Origin: Alphaproteobacteria bacterium | Lineage (GTDB): Bacteria > Pseudomonadota > Alphaproteobacteria > GCA-2731375 | Assembly: GCA_016776605.1 (NCBI GenBank) | Contig: JADHTB010000007.1 | Coordinates: 62,001 to 126,000 of the forward strand | Reading direction: 5' to 3' | Length of the DNA stretch: 64,000 nt | Shown: positions 28,613 to 37,181 of the stretch, piece by piece | Numbering within the stretch: position 1 is the first letter of the stretch | How the letters are laid out: every line of letters begins with the position of its first letter | Made by a program: the position numbers and the translations under genes | Notes under the pieces: generated by a model | The model's input: the letters and a program-made list of their open reading frames with translations, nothing else | Databases searched by the model: none | What the model was told of the DNA's origin: nothing

Positions 28613-29373
28613 GGCAGCTTGGCCCCAGAGGGCCGTGGGTCAGCCCCATCAGTTTGGGCAGCACCAAATTTGGCCGCCATGAAGGCGTGAAATATCCAAA
28701 ATCGTTCGCCCTGCCCAGCGATAAGCAGTTAATCGATTTGCTAGCCCTGGCCAAACAGTGGAGCATCAATCTGGTGGATACAGCGCCCGCCTATGGCACC
28801 AGCGAGGCGCGCATCGGCGCACTAATCGGGGCCGACGATCATTGGCGTATGGCGACCAAGGTCGGCGAGACCTTCGTTGACGGCCACTCTCACTTTGACT
28901 TTTCCCCCGCCGCCATTCGCGCCAGCGTCGAACACAGCCGGCAACAACTGCGCCGGGATGTCTTGGATATCGTGTTACTGCATATGTCCGACGACGATGT
29001 TGCTATTCTAGAGGATGGCGCCGCCATTGCGACATTGTTGGAGCTGCGCGAACAGGGCCTGATCACCGCCGTCGGCGCCTCGACCAAAAATGTCGCGGCG
29101 GGATTAATGGCGGTAGAACTTTGCGATCTGGTCATGATTACCCTGAACCCGGCGGATCAAAGTCAACGGCCGGTTCTGGCCGCCGCGCGCAAGGCCGGCA
29201 AGGGGATATTAATCAAGAAACCGTTAGATAGCGGCCATCACGGCGACGTTGGCGCGGCCCTGGCGGGTTTGGTGCGCGAACCCGGCGTGGGCAGCGTGGT
29301 CGTGGGCACCATCGATCCCGGCCATCTGGCCGACAATTGCGCCGCCGTACGGCGTGCGTTGACGGACGAATAA
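28603..29373 (+). CDS. Aldo/keto reductase
   Basis: 256 residues from the ATG at 28603, preceded by GGGAG 12 bases upstream; an ATG 18 bases earlier is also possible. The AKR tetrad is complete: Asp and Tyr in LVDTAPAYGTSEARIG, Lys in MATKVGETF, His in IVLLHMSDDD. The C-terminal GVGSVVVGTIDPGHL is the usual NADP-binding segment. It reduces aldehydes or ketones, perhaps a keto-sugar intermediate in this locus, but the substrate is an inference. Shorter than many AKRs (about 300 residues), the loops being trimmed. Confidence 0.88.
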   Translation: MELRQLGPRGPWVSPISLGSTKFGRHEGVKYPKSFALPSDKQLIDLLALAKQWSINLVDTAPAYGTSEARIGALIGADDHWRMATKVGETFVDGHSHFDFSPAAIRASVEHSRQQLRRDVLDIVLLHMSDDDVAILEDGAAIATLLELREQGLITAVGASTKNVAAGLMAVELCDLVMITLNPADQSQRPVLAAARKAGKGILIKKPLDSGHHGDVGAALAGLVREPGVGSVVVGTIDPGHLADNCAAVRRALTDE

Positions 29374-29413
29374 GGCACGATCCCAAGGCAAAAGGGGCCA
29401 AGGCGTAGATATA

Positions 29414-31441
29414 ATGGCGCGGCGAGAGGGCAATAGCGGCGATAGCGGCAACAATGGCGGGGGATCGCAAAAGCTGGTCCGCTTTGCCTGGCTGGCCGAC
29501 CGCCTGGCGGCCATGGGCCCGGCGGAAATCGCCTTTCGCGTCAGGGAACAATTCAAACGCGCCGTCTCGCGCCACTATCAACCTGACTTCGCCGGTTTGG
29601 TAAGCGGCCCCTTGGACCCGCTGCCCGCCATACCCGGTTTGGCCGAGGGTCTGAATATATTCGCGAATGCCGGGCAGCTACGCCGCGACTGGCAGCAGCT
29701 GGCGGAACAGATGCGCCAGGGGCGCTTCCAGGCCCTGGGCGTCACCTGGCCGGAGCGCCCTGGCCTGCCTGAATGGCACATGGATCCAAGCACCGAAACA
29801 AACTGGCCAAGCCAACCTTATTGTTTCGATGTACCCTACCGCCATGCCCCGGACCGGGGTGATATCAAATTTGTCCTGGAATTGAACCGCCTGCAGTATT
29901 TACAGCCCCTGGCCGCCGCCGCCGCGATTGAGGACGACGCGGCGCTGGCGGCAATGGTGGTCAGCCATATGGACTCCTGGATCGCCGCCAATCCCGCCTT
30001 TCGCGGCGTGAACTGGATATCGGGGATCGAGCTGGCCTTGCGGGTGGTAAGCCTTCTGGTGGTCACCACACTGATCGGTGAGCAGGCCTATTCAGCCGAA
30101 TTCAGACGACGGCTGCACCATTGTCTGGCCGCGCACGGTTATTGGCTGGCGCGCTTCCCATCGCGCTTTTCCTCGGCCAACAATCACCGCATCGCAGAGG
30201 CAGGCGCCCTGTATCTGCTGGGCCGTCTGGTGCCCACCTTGCACAGCGCCGGCGAATGGGCAGAGATGGGCAAGCGCATCCTGGAAGAAGAACTGGCGCT
30301 GCAATTCCATGATGACGGCGTCGGTGCGGAGCAATCGCCTACCTATGCCGCCTTTTCCCTGGAATGGATCGTGCTATGCGCCACTATCGGCGGGCGCATG
30401 GATGATCCATGGTCCAATGCTTCGTGGCACCGGCTTGTCCAGGCCGGCAGTCATTTGCGGGCCATCACCGATGCCGGGGGTAATCAGCCCCGCATAGGGG
30501 ATGACGATGAAGGCAGGGTGCTTTGTTCCCTGCCCGGCCCAGAATGCCACGTCAATATCGTCCTGGGCTATCTGGCCAGCGCCGCCCAGCGGCCCGGTCT
30601 GGCGCCGCCGAGCGTCGAGGCCCATTTAGGTCATGCCCTGTTTGGCGCGCCCGATCCAGCCCAACGCCATGACTTTGAATATGCCTCCTTTCCGGCCGGG
30701 GGTTACACGGCGGTCCGGGAATGGCGGGGCGGCGAGGAAGTTTTATGGGTCATGGATCATGGCCCCCTGGGCTATCTTTCCATCGCCGCGCACGGTCACG
30801 CGGATGCCCTATCCCTCTGGCTGCATATAGATGGCCGCCCGGTTCTGGTTGATGCCGGCACCTATCTGTATCATTCGGGCGGCCCGTGGCGGGAGCATGT
30901 CCGGTCCACGGCCGCGCACAATACCCTGACCATGATGGGAGAGAGTTCATCCACCACCGCCGGCGCTTTCAATTGGTCGCACAAAGCCGAAAGCCGCCTG
31001 TTGGAAACGCCCACAAATTTCGCCATGGAGGCCGAGCACTGGTCGGTCGAGGCCGAGCATGACGGCTATGCCAAACGCTTCGGCTATCACCACCGCCGCC
31101 GCCTGGAACGGATTGGCGGGGACGGCGTGCAATTGACCGATAGTCTGCATGGCCAGGGTGCCAATGAACAGATAGAGATCGGCTTCCTCATCGCGCCGGG
31201 TTTGGATTTGCGCCGCACCGCCGATGGCTGGCTGGTCAGCGCGGGACAGAAACGTCTGTTGCTGGTCGCCCATGTCGGACGTCTGCATGGCTGGGTGGAA
31301 AGTGGCTTGGAAAAGCCCGCGCGCGGCTGGTATTCGCCCGCATTTGGGCAACGGCTTGCCGCACAACGATTGGTCTTTACCGGCCGCATGGGGGCCGGCG
31401 ATGCCGCGGTCTTTAACCTGACCACGGGGTTCCGGCTATGA
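29414..31441 (+). CDS. Heparinase II/III family protein
   Basis: 675 residues. The N-terminal half is an alpha/alpha toroid (FRVREQFKRAVSRHYQPDF; WHMDPSTETNWP; WISGIELALRVVSLLV; SSANNHRIAEAGALYLLG), the C-terminal half a beta-sandwich with the family signature SIAAHGHADALSLWLHIDGR, VLVDAGTYLYHSG and RSTAAHNTLTM. These polysaccharide lyases cleave uronate-containing polymers, and copies in exopolysaccharide loci may trim or degrade the polymer. No signal peptide is evident, so the site of action is unclear. It overlaps the next gene by four bases (ATGA). Confidence 0.9.
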   Translation: MARREGNSGDSGNNGGGSQKLVRFAWLADRLAAMGPAEIAFRVREQFKRAVSRHYQPDFAGLVSGPLDPLPAIPGLAEGLNIFANAGQLRRDWQQLAEQMRQGRFQALGVTWPERPGLPEWHMDPSTETNWPSQPYCFDVPYRHAPDRGDIKFVLELNRLQYLQPLAAAAAIEDDAALAAMVVSHMDSWIAANPAFRGVNWISGIELALRVVSLLVVTTLIGEQAYSAEFRRRLHHCLAAHGYWLARFPSRFSSANNHRIAEAGALYLLGRLVPTLHSAGEWAEMGKRILEEELALQFHDDGVGAEQSPTYAAFSLEWIVLCATIGGRMDDPWSNASWHRLVQAGSHLRAITDAGGNQPRIGDDDEGRVLCSLPGPECHVNIVLGYLASAAQRPGLAPPSVEAHLGHALFGAPDPAQRHDFEYASFPAGGYTAVREWRGGEEVLWVMDHGPLGYLSIAAHGHADALSLWLHIDGRPVLVDAGTYLYHSGGPWREHVRSTAAHNTLTMMGESSSTTAGAFNWSHKAESRLLETPTNFAMEAEHWSVEAEHDGYAKRFGYHHRRRLERIGGDGVQLTDSLHGQGANEQIEIGFLIAPGLDLRRTADGWLVSAGQKRLLLVAHVGRLHGWVESGLEKPARGWYSPAFGQRLAAQRLVFTGRMGAGDAAVFNLTTGFRL

Positions 31442-32199
31442 CGGGGCAACGCATCAGCTTGATGGGTGTGCCGTTGGACCTGTTGAGCATGGCGCAAACC
31501 GTGGCCCTGGCCGAAGATGCCATGGCCTCGGGTCGGCGCCTGCAGCAGGTTGTGATCAACGTCGCCAAGCTGGTCAATATGCGTACCGATACCGATTTGC
31601 GCCAGGACGTGCTGCAAAGCGACATCATCAATATCGACGGCACGGGTATTCTTTGGGCCGCCCGGTTGCTGGGGCACAGGGTGCCGGAACGGGTCGCCGG
31701 AATCGATTTGATGGGCGCGTTGATCGCCTGTTGCGCCCAGCATGGCTATAAGCCCTATTTCCTCGGCGCCAGCCAGGCCGTGTTGGAACAAGCCATGGCG
31801 CAGCTGCGGGCAGAGCATCCCGCCCTGAACATCGCGGGCTATCGCAACGGCTATTTCACCGCGGCGGAGGAGGCGCAGGTTGTCGCGGATATCCGCAATT
31901 CCGGTGCCCATTGTTTGTTCGTGGCCATCTCCAGCCCGACGAAAGAACGCTTTTTGCGCCAACATCGGGATCAACTTGGCGTACCGTTTCTGATGGGCGT
32001 GGGCGGCGCCCTGGACGTTGTCGCCGGGCGGGTGCAGCGGGCACCGATTTGGATGCGCCACGTGGGCCTGGAATGGCTGTACCGTCTGTGCCAGGAGCCA
32101 CGGCGCATGTGGCGGCGCTATCTGGTCACAAACACTAAATTTCTTTTTTTGCTGTTGGGCGAACTGGCACGGACATGGCTGAGCAGCAAAAAACAATAG
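31438..32199 (+). CDS. WecB/TagA/CpsF family glycosyltransferase (GT26)
   Basis: 253 residues of the GT26 family: QQVVINVAKLVNM, NIDGTGILWAARLLG (the conserved Asp), ERVAGIDLMGAL, YFLGASQAVLEQA, LMGVGGALDVVAGRVQRAP and a basic C-terminus GLEWLYRLCQEPRRMWRR that docks to the membrane. Known members add ManNAcA, ManNAc or glucose to a lipid-linked sugar. The start codon overlaps the heparinase stop (ATGA). The donor here is not known. Confidence 0.92.
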   Translation: MTGQRISLMGVPLDLLSMAQTVALAEDAMASGRRLQQVVINVAKLVNMRTDTDLRQDVLQSDIINIDGTGILWAARLLGHRVPERVAGIDLMGALIACCAQHGYKPYFLGASQAVLEQAMAQLRAEHPALNIAGYRNGYFTAAEEAQVVADIRNSGAHCLFVAISSPTKERFLRQHRDQLGVPFLMGVGGALDVVAGRVQRAPIWMRHVGLEWLYRLCQEPRRMWRRYLVTNTKFLFLLLGELARTWLSSKKQ

Positions 32200-33404
32200 A
32201 GGGCGCCCCCCTGGCAGGCAGACGGGTCCTGTTCCTGGCCGAGAACCTACCCTGCCCGTTTCACACCAGGGTCTGGCAGGAGGCGCGGACGATCCACGAT
32301 GCCGGCGCCCTGGTGTCTATTATCTGCCCCACCGCACCAGGCTACGAGCGGCGCTACGAGGTGATTGACGGCATTCATATTCACCGCCACCCCTTGCCCA
32401 TTGAGGCGCGGCGCGCATGGGGTTTCCTGCTGGAATACAGCGCCGCCCTGATTTGGAAATTCACCCTGGCCTGGCGGGTGTTCCTGGGCCGTGGCTTCGA
32501 TGTTATTCACGCCGCCAATCCACCCGATCTGTTGTTCCTTATCGGCGGCTTTTTCAAGCTGCTGTTCGGGCGCAAGTTCATCTACGATCAGCACGACATC
32601 AACCCGGAACTCTATCTCGCCAAATTCGACCGCCGGGACATCTTCTATCGTCTGTTGCTGCGTTGCGAACGTTGGAGTTTCCGTCTGGCCGATATCGCGA
32701 TCGTCACCAACGAAAGCTATCGCCAAATCGCCTTAAACCGCGGTGGCATGGCGTCCGACAAGCTATTTGTCGTGCGCAACGGACCCGACCTGGCCCGCAT
32801 GCAACCGCGCCCAGGCGATGGACAATGGAAAAAGGGCCGGCGTTTCGGGGTCGGCTATGTGGGCGTCATGGGCCGTCAGGAAGGCCTGCATCATCTGCTG
32901 GCCACCGTCGATCATCTGGTGCATGGGCAAGGACGGCGGGATATTCAGTTCCTGTGTATTGGCGATGGGCCAGAGCGGCGGCATCTGTTGGAACTGGCGC
33001 GGGAACTGGGTGTTGCCGACTATGTCAGCTTCCCCGGCCGCCTGCCCGATGAGCAAATGGTAGCAGCACTCTGTGCCGCCGATCTATGTGTGAATTCCGA
33101 TGACGCCAACGAATTGAACGACAAATCAACCATGTTGAAAATCATGGAATATATGGCCCTGGGCAAACCGATCGTACAGTTTGACCTGACCGAGGGCCGC
33201 ATCTCGGCGCAGGGCGCGGCAAGTTACGCCAAACCAAACGACCCGGTTGATCTGGGCGCAAAGATTACCGCTTTGCTGGGCGATCCGGACGCCCGCCAGC
33301 GTATGGGCGCCCTGGGCCGCGCCCGGGTGCAGGAGGAACTGGCCTGGCACTACCAGGCGCCGAAGCTGCTGGCCGCCTATGCCGCCCTGTGGCAAGAACA
33401 ATGA
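32175..33404 (+). CDS. Glycosyltransferase family 4 protein
   Basis: 409 residues, overlapping the GT26 gene by 25 bases. Acceptor-side domain: VLFLAENLPCPFHTRVWQEA and DVIHAANPPDLLFLI; donor-side domain: FGVGYVGVMGRQEGLHHLL, FLCIGDGPERRHLLELA and the late motif LCVNSDDANELNDKSTMLKI followed by EYMALGKPIV. The N-terminal HTRVW and YDQHDINPE patterns recall a subgroup common in exopolysaccharide clusters. Cytoplasmic or peripheral membrane enzyme extending the repeat unit. Confidence 0.92.
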   Translation: MAEQQKTIEGAPLAGRRVLFLAENLPCPFHTRVWQEARTIHDAGALVSIICPTAPGYERRYEVIDGIHIHRHPLPIEARRAWGFLLEYSAALIWKFTLAWRVFLGRGFDVIHAANPPDLLFLIGGFFKLLFGRKFIYDQHDINPELYLAKFDRRDIFYRLLLRCERWSFRLADIAIVTNESYRQIALNRGGMASDKLFVVRNGPDLARMQPRPGDGQWKKGRRFGVGYVGVMGRQEGLHHLLATVDHLVHGQGRRDIQFLCIGDGPERRHLLELARELGVADYVSFPGRLPDEQMVAALCAADLCVNSDDANELNDKSTMLKIMEYMALGKPIVQFDLTEGRISAQGAASYAKPNDPVDLGAKITALLGDPDARQRMGALGRARVQEELAWHYQAPKLLAAYAALWQEQ

Positions 33405-34537
33405 TCCTGGCCCGGTCCCGGTTGCTTGTTGTGCTGGCGCTGGTGACCGCCACCCTGGTCCTGTTTGGCCTGGTCGAGAGATATCAGGTCCGTCAGCCGC
33501 AATTGCTGCAAAACGGCGATTTCAGCAATGGCCTGAGCGGTTGGCAAAAAAAATTCGACCGCGCGGACCAATTGCAGCTCGACCAGGGCATTTTACGGAT
33601 CCGGTCCGTGCAGGCCGGACAATCTCCCGGCATCCGGCAAATTATCGAGCGGGACCCGGGCATGGACCACGTGCGCCTTTCAGCCTGGGTGCGCCACACA
33701 GGCGTGGCCCCCGGTCTGCGAATTTGGAACACAGCGCGTCTTTTGCTGGCGCAGCGGAATAGCCATGGTGACCGCTTGTGGGAGCTGCCCCATATGGTCA
33801 ATCAAGGCCGGGGCGATAGCCCCTGGCGAAGGGTCAGTGCAGTATTCTGGTTGCCCGCGCAGGTCAATTCGGTGGAGATTATCGCCGAATTGAGCCAGGT
33901 CGCCGGCCAGATGCAGGTGCGTGATCTGAGCTTGGAAGTGGTGCAGGAATTTACGGCCTTCACAATGGCCCGCTACGGTCTGGTGGCAGTCTGGCTATTG
34001 GCGCTGCCCTGGCTGATCCTGCCCTTGTACCGGCCCGGCCCCGCGCGCCGCCGCCGCCTGGCCGTCGTCTTGCTAGGGGCTATCATTCTGGCCGGCGTGT
34101 TGCTCCCACAGACCGCAAAAACCCAGGTGCACCGGCTCGCGCGCGATGTGCTGCAATCGGACTGGGTGGCATCTATCAAGGCGATGCAGGCAAAGCCCAA
34201 GGTAACCGCACGACCGGCGGCAAAGGCCCCGGCAAGCACCACGGACGGCAGCGTGCGGATTGTCCTGGGCTGGCTCGCCGCGCAAAAACTGGGCCATGTG
34301 GGATTTTTCGCGCTGTTGGCGCTGACCGTGACGTTAACCTGGCGCCGGCAACCCTGGCAGCGCTTGTGCCTGTATTTATCGACCTTCGCCGTGGCGGCGG
34401 AGACCCTGCAACTGCTGTCATTGGACAGGAATGCCACCCCGATGGACGCGGGTCTGAACCTATTGGGGACCGCCGCCGGCCTGGCCCTTGGCTTCTATAT
34501 GATCCGCGTGGCAAAATCACTGAGACCGCGAACCTAG
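33401..34537 (+). CDS. VanZ-like membrane protein with extracytoplasmic jelly-roll-like domain
   Basis: 378 residues from the ATG at 33401, overlapping the previous stop by four bases (ATGA). One membrane anchor (LVVLALVTATLVLFGLV), then an extracytoplasmic domain of about 150 residues resembling a carbohydrate-binding fold (QLLQNGDFSNGLSGWQKKF; LSAWVRHTGVAPGLRIWNTA), then a C-terminal VanZ-type four-helix region (GHVGFFALLALTVTLTWRR; LLSLDRNATPMDAGLNLLG). VanZ proteins occur in exopolysaccharide and surface-protein sorting loci with unclear roles. The TAG stop is the CTAG of a palindromic element inserted here. Confidence 0.8.
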   Translation: MILARSRLLVVLALVTATLVLFGLVERYQVRQPQLLQNGDFSNGLSGWQKKFDRADQLQLDQGILRIRSVQAGQSPGIRQIIERDPGMDHVRLSAWVRHTGVAPGLRIWNTARLLLAQRNSHGDRLWELPHMVNQGRGDSPWRRVSAVFWLPAQVNSVEIIAELSQVAGQMQVRDLSLEVVQEFTAFTMARYGLVAVWLLALPWLILPLYRPGPARRRRLAVVLLGAIILAGVLLPQTAKTQVHRLARDVLQSDWVASIKAMQAKPKVTARPAAKAPASTTDGSVRIVLGWLAAQKLGHVGFFALLALTVTLTWRRQPWQRLCLYLSTFAVAAETLQLLSLDRNATPMDAGLNLLGTAAGLALGFYMIRVAKSLRPRT

Positions 34538-34798
34538 AGCAGTTCCGGGTTATTCTGGTCCATTTGCTGGCGTCCCTAAGTCATTCGGGTAGGCGCGTTG
34601 CGCAGCGCGATGTGGTGCATCGGGCAAGCGGCGCAACGCACCCGAATGGCTTAGGGACGCCACCGAAGGCCGCACACCAAGGCCCCGTGGCTGCGTTGCG
34701 GTTCTTGGACGATGCACCACATCGACCTGCAAACCGCGCCTACCCACGGGGCCTTGGTGTGCGGTCAAATGGTTCAGAATAACCCGGAACCGCTCTAG
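34534..34798. repeat. Palindromic CTAGAG-ended element, family 1, copy B (265 bp)
   Basis: Terminal inverted repeats of 24 bp at both ends with one mismatch (CTAGAGCAGTTCCGGG versus CTAGAGCGGTTCCGGG). Inside are two further hairpins: a 22-bp arm at 34569-34590 pairing imperfectly with 34640-34661, and a perfect 21-bp arm at 34670-34690 pairing with 34744-34764. No ORF of substance. Shares termini and interior blocks with 12896-13058. Looks like a non-autonomous, MITE-like or REP-related element. Confidence 0.9.
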
Positions 34799-34853
34799 AG
34801 CACGACTAAACGTCTGGCCGGGTTTTACCACGGCAACATGAAGGAGAGCCGCG

Positions 34854-35297
34854 ATGACACTGCCGATTATTTCCGCCGGCCTGGCCGGAATTCTGCTCGT
34901 TCTGCAACAAATACTTATGTTGTCGGCGGGCGCATACCGGGCCAAGCACCGCGTTGGCGTCGGCTATGATGGCGACCCGAACCTTGAACGCTTGGTCCGC
35001 CGGCACGGTAACCTGGCGGAAAATGCCGCCATATTCATCATCGCCCTGGCGCTTTTGGAAATTCTAGGCGCCTCAAGCATGATCGTACTTTGGTTGGCTG
35101 GAATTTTTCTCGCCGCCCGCCTGTCTCACATGTTCAGTTTTGGCTCGCTCGCCGGCTCGCATGGCGGCGAATACATCAAGCAAGGCGGCCGCGCCTTTGG
35201 CCTGATGCGCGCCGTGGGGGCCATCCTCACGGCCCTGGTCGGAGTGGCCACGGGCGGATACCTCGCCCTGACCGCGTGGCAATTGATGGGGACGTGA
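34854..35297 (+). CDS. MAPEG family membrane protein
   Basis: 147 residues with four hydrophobic helices and the MAPEG pattern RAKHRVGVGYDGDPNLERLV followed by RRHGNLAENAAIFIIALALL. The family includes microsomal glutathione transferases and leukotriene synthases; bacterial members are mostly uncharacterised and may detoxify lipophilic electrophiles with glutathione. AAGGAG lies 8 bases upstream of the ATG. Convergent with mmcB. Confidence 0.9.
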   Translation: MTLPIISAGLAGILLVLQQILMLSAGAYRAKHRVGVGYDGDPNLERLVRRHGNLAENAAIFIIALALLEILGASSMIVLWLAGIFLAARLSHMFSFGSLAGSHGGEYIKQGGRAFGLMRAVGAILTALVGVATGGYLALTAWQLMGT

Positions 35298-35306
35298 TCA
35301 CTTCAT

Positions 35307-35747
35307 CTAGGATTCGGGATCTTCCCAGCGTCTAAGGCGCTTGGCGGCGGCGCGGCCAAAACGCAGGGTTACTTCCCGGCGCCGGCTGGCATGCAGGGGG
35401 TTGGAATTGGCCGGCGCCGGACGGGCGATATCGCCCGAATAGGCGTCCGCCACGATAAGGCCCGGCTTGTCAGGCAAAATCTCAACGGGGAAATCCAATG
35501 GCACCGCGAAATAGAACAGGTCGCAATAATCCATATATTCCGGCCATTTCTGATCGGCACGAAAGTCCGCCACGCTGCTTTTAATCTCGACGATAGCGAT
35601 ACGCCCCTTGCGGTCGATCCCCGCCAAATCAGCCCGCCGGCCCGAGCGCAAGGTAAATTCGGTCAGACTGTGATAGCCCAAATGGGTCAATAGCCGCCCC
35701 ACGCCGCGCGCCAGTTGCCGCGCCGTGTCATCCCGAGGCGCGGTCAT
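35307..35747 (-). CDS. mmcB: MmcB family DNA repair protein
   Basis: 146 residues. MmcB belongs to a PD-(D/E)XK-type nuclease-like family first described in Caulobacter as an SOS-linked repair factor. Seen here: RSGRRADLAGIDRKGRIAIV followed by EIKSSVADFRADQKWPEYMD, which provides the D...ExK core, and YCDLFYFAVPLDFP. It starts three bases before the DUF6285 gene stop on the same strand, so the two may be cotranscribed. No LexA box was identified upstream. Confidence 0.9.
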   Translation of the reverse strand: MTAPRDDTARQLARGVGRLLTHLGYHSLTEFTLRSGRRADLAGIDRKGRIAIVEIKSSVADFRADQKWPEYMDYCDLFYFAVPLDFPVEILPDKPGLIVADAYSGDIARPAPANSNPLHASRRREVTLRFGRAAAKRLRRWEDPES

Positions 35748-35750
35748 TGC

Positions 35751-36113
35751 CTAACCCCGTGGCGTCAGATAGCGCGGGTTGGCCAAGGCTATCTTGTCCT
35801 CTGCGGTTAGGCGCAGATGCTCCAGCACCGCCGCTCTATCGTTGTCCATCGCACCCGAACGAATGGCCCTGGCCAAGGCGCCATTCATTTCGCCTAAATC
35901 GCCGTCCTGGCCAAGCAACTCCCTTAACCGCGCCAGTTCGGCGTCGTCCATGGCCCCACCTTGCGCCATGGTGCGCTCGACAATGGCCAGGGCGTTGACC
36001 GCGACCCTGGTATGAAAGGCTAACTGCCCCTCTACATTCGGCGCCACATGATCGGTGAGGAATTCGCGCACCGCTTCCACCAGTTCCGCCGCCGTCGGTC
36101 TATCTGTTGGCAT
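35751..36113 (-). CDS. DUF6285 protein, likely partner of the adjacent APH-type kinases
   Basis: 120 residues, mostly helical: ELVEAVREFLTDHVAPNVEG, LAFHTRVAVNALAIVERT and a C-terminal KIALANPRYL. Proteins of this kind travel with ACAD10/11-like phosphotransferases and acyl-CoA dehydrogenases; the size and setting resemble LvaB, which is needed by the kinase LvaA for 4-hydroxyacyl-CoA phosphorylation in Pseudomonas putida. That parallel is inference from context. It lies 21 bases downstream of the first kinase gene. Confidence 0.75.
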   Translation of the reverse strand: MPTDRPTAAELVEAVREFLTDHVAPNVEGQLAFHTRVAVNALAIVERTMAQGGAMDDAELARLRELLGQDGDLGEMNGALARAIRSGAMDNDRAAVLEHLRLTAEDKIALANPRYLTPRG

Positions 36114-36134
36114 CGTCGACTCCCCAAATCCTCG

Positions 36135-37178
36135 TTAGTTCAGCAGTTGCAGCAGATCATATTCGGTTTCGGCGGCCCGGCGGCCAATGGCGGCGTATTC
36201 AATCGACCGTTGCTCGCCATCAATATGGGTGAAGCCCAGGATCATACACAGAATGCCCCAACGCAGGGTGCCGAAAACCTGCCAAAAATAGATTTCAGCC
36301 GGGTCCAGCCGGCCGCCGCCGCCGGCCTCATAGCCGTCCAGCATTTCCGAGACATCGCCAAATCCGCCCACCACCTTGTCATGATAGCCATAGCGCCAGG
36401 AACGCACACACATCCAACCCAGATCGCTGTTCGGGTTGCCCAAATGGGCGGATTCCCAATCCAGCACACCGCGCAGGCCATCCGGGTTGACCAGAATGTT
36501 GCCGTTACGAAAATCCCCGTGGTTCAGGGTATAGCGGTCGCCGGCTTGTTCCAGCCGCTCCTGCAACCAGCGGAAACCATATTCAAAACCGGCGTGGGGT
36601 TGATGAAAGGAATCCATGATGCTGCGGTAATGCAGTAATTCTTCCGCCGCCGGCAAGCCCCGCATGGGCGGCAGAAGATCAAGGTCGATACCGTGAAAGC
36701 GGGCGGCGGCATGGCCTATCTGGAAGGCCAGCTTGGGCCGGGCCCCGGCGTAGGTGTCTTCGCGCAGGATACGCCGACCCAACGTCTCACCTTCCAGCCG
36801 CTGAGTGAAAAAACCCTCTGTCGTGCGCTCATCCCTGGCTAGAAAGAACGGCACCTCTGGCACCGGCGTCCCCGCCCCGCCGGCCAATTGAAACAACCTG
36901 CCTTCGGTCCAACGGTCAACCGCCAGACGGCCCTCGGGCACACCTTCGAATTGCTTGTCCGCCTGACGGTCCATGGGGTCGCGTTTCAGGATCAACGGTT
37001 GGCGCGCGCCGGACGGCGGCACGGCATCGAAAGACCAGGTCTCTCGGCTGGCCCCGCCCGAGAGACGTACCAGGTCCTCGACCTTGGTGCCAGGGCCATA
37101 TTCCACCGCCATGCGGTCGCGCAACACCGCCGCCAATTGTTCGCCGGCGGTCAGATCGGGGTTCTGTACCGCGTCCAT
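36135..37178 (-). CDS. APH-family phosphotransferase (ACAD10/11 N-domain-like), copy 1
   Basis: 347 residues with the aminoglycoside phosphotransferase-like kinase fold: RLSGGASRETWSFDAV (nucleotide loop), PLILKRDPMDRQ, catalytic loop TLNHGDFRNGNILVN and metal-binding GVLDWESAHLGNPNSDLGW. Such kinases outside antibiotic resistance phosphorylate hydroxyacyl-CoAs or other small alcohols. It is clearly a duplicate of the next gene upstream, with shared blocks such as EGRLFQLAG / EGRLMQLAG and RRILREDTYAGARPKLAFQ / RRILREDAYAQARPKLAFQ. Three bases separate the two genes. Confidence 0.87.
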   Translation of the reverse strand: MDAVQNPDLTAGEQLAAVLRDRMAVEYGPGTKVEDLVRLSGGASRETWSFDAVPPSGARQPLILKRDPMDRQADKQFEGVPEGRLAVDRWTEGRLFQLAGGAGTPVPEVPFFLARDERTTEGFFTQRLEGETLGRRILREDTYAGARPKLAFQIGHAAARFHGIDLDLLPPMRGLPAAEELLHYRSIMDSFHQPHAGFEYGFRWLQERLEQAGDRYTLNHGDFRNGNILVNPDGLRGVLDWESAHLGNPNSDLGWMCVRSWRYGYHDKVVGGFGDVSEMLDGYEAGGGGRLDPAEIYFWQVFGTLRWGILCMILGFTHIDGEQRSIEYAAIGRRAAETEYDLLQLLN

Positions 37179-37181
37179 CAG

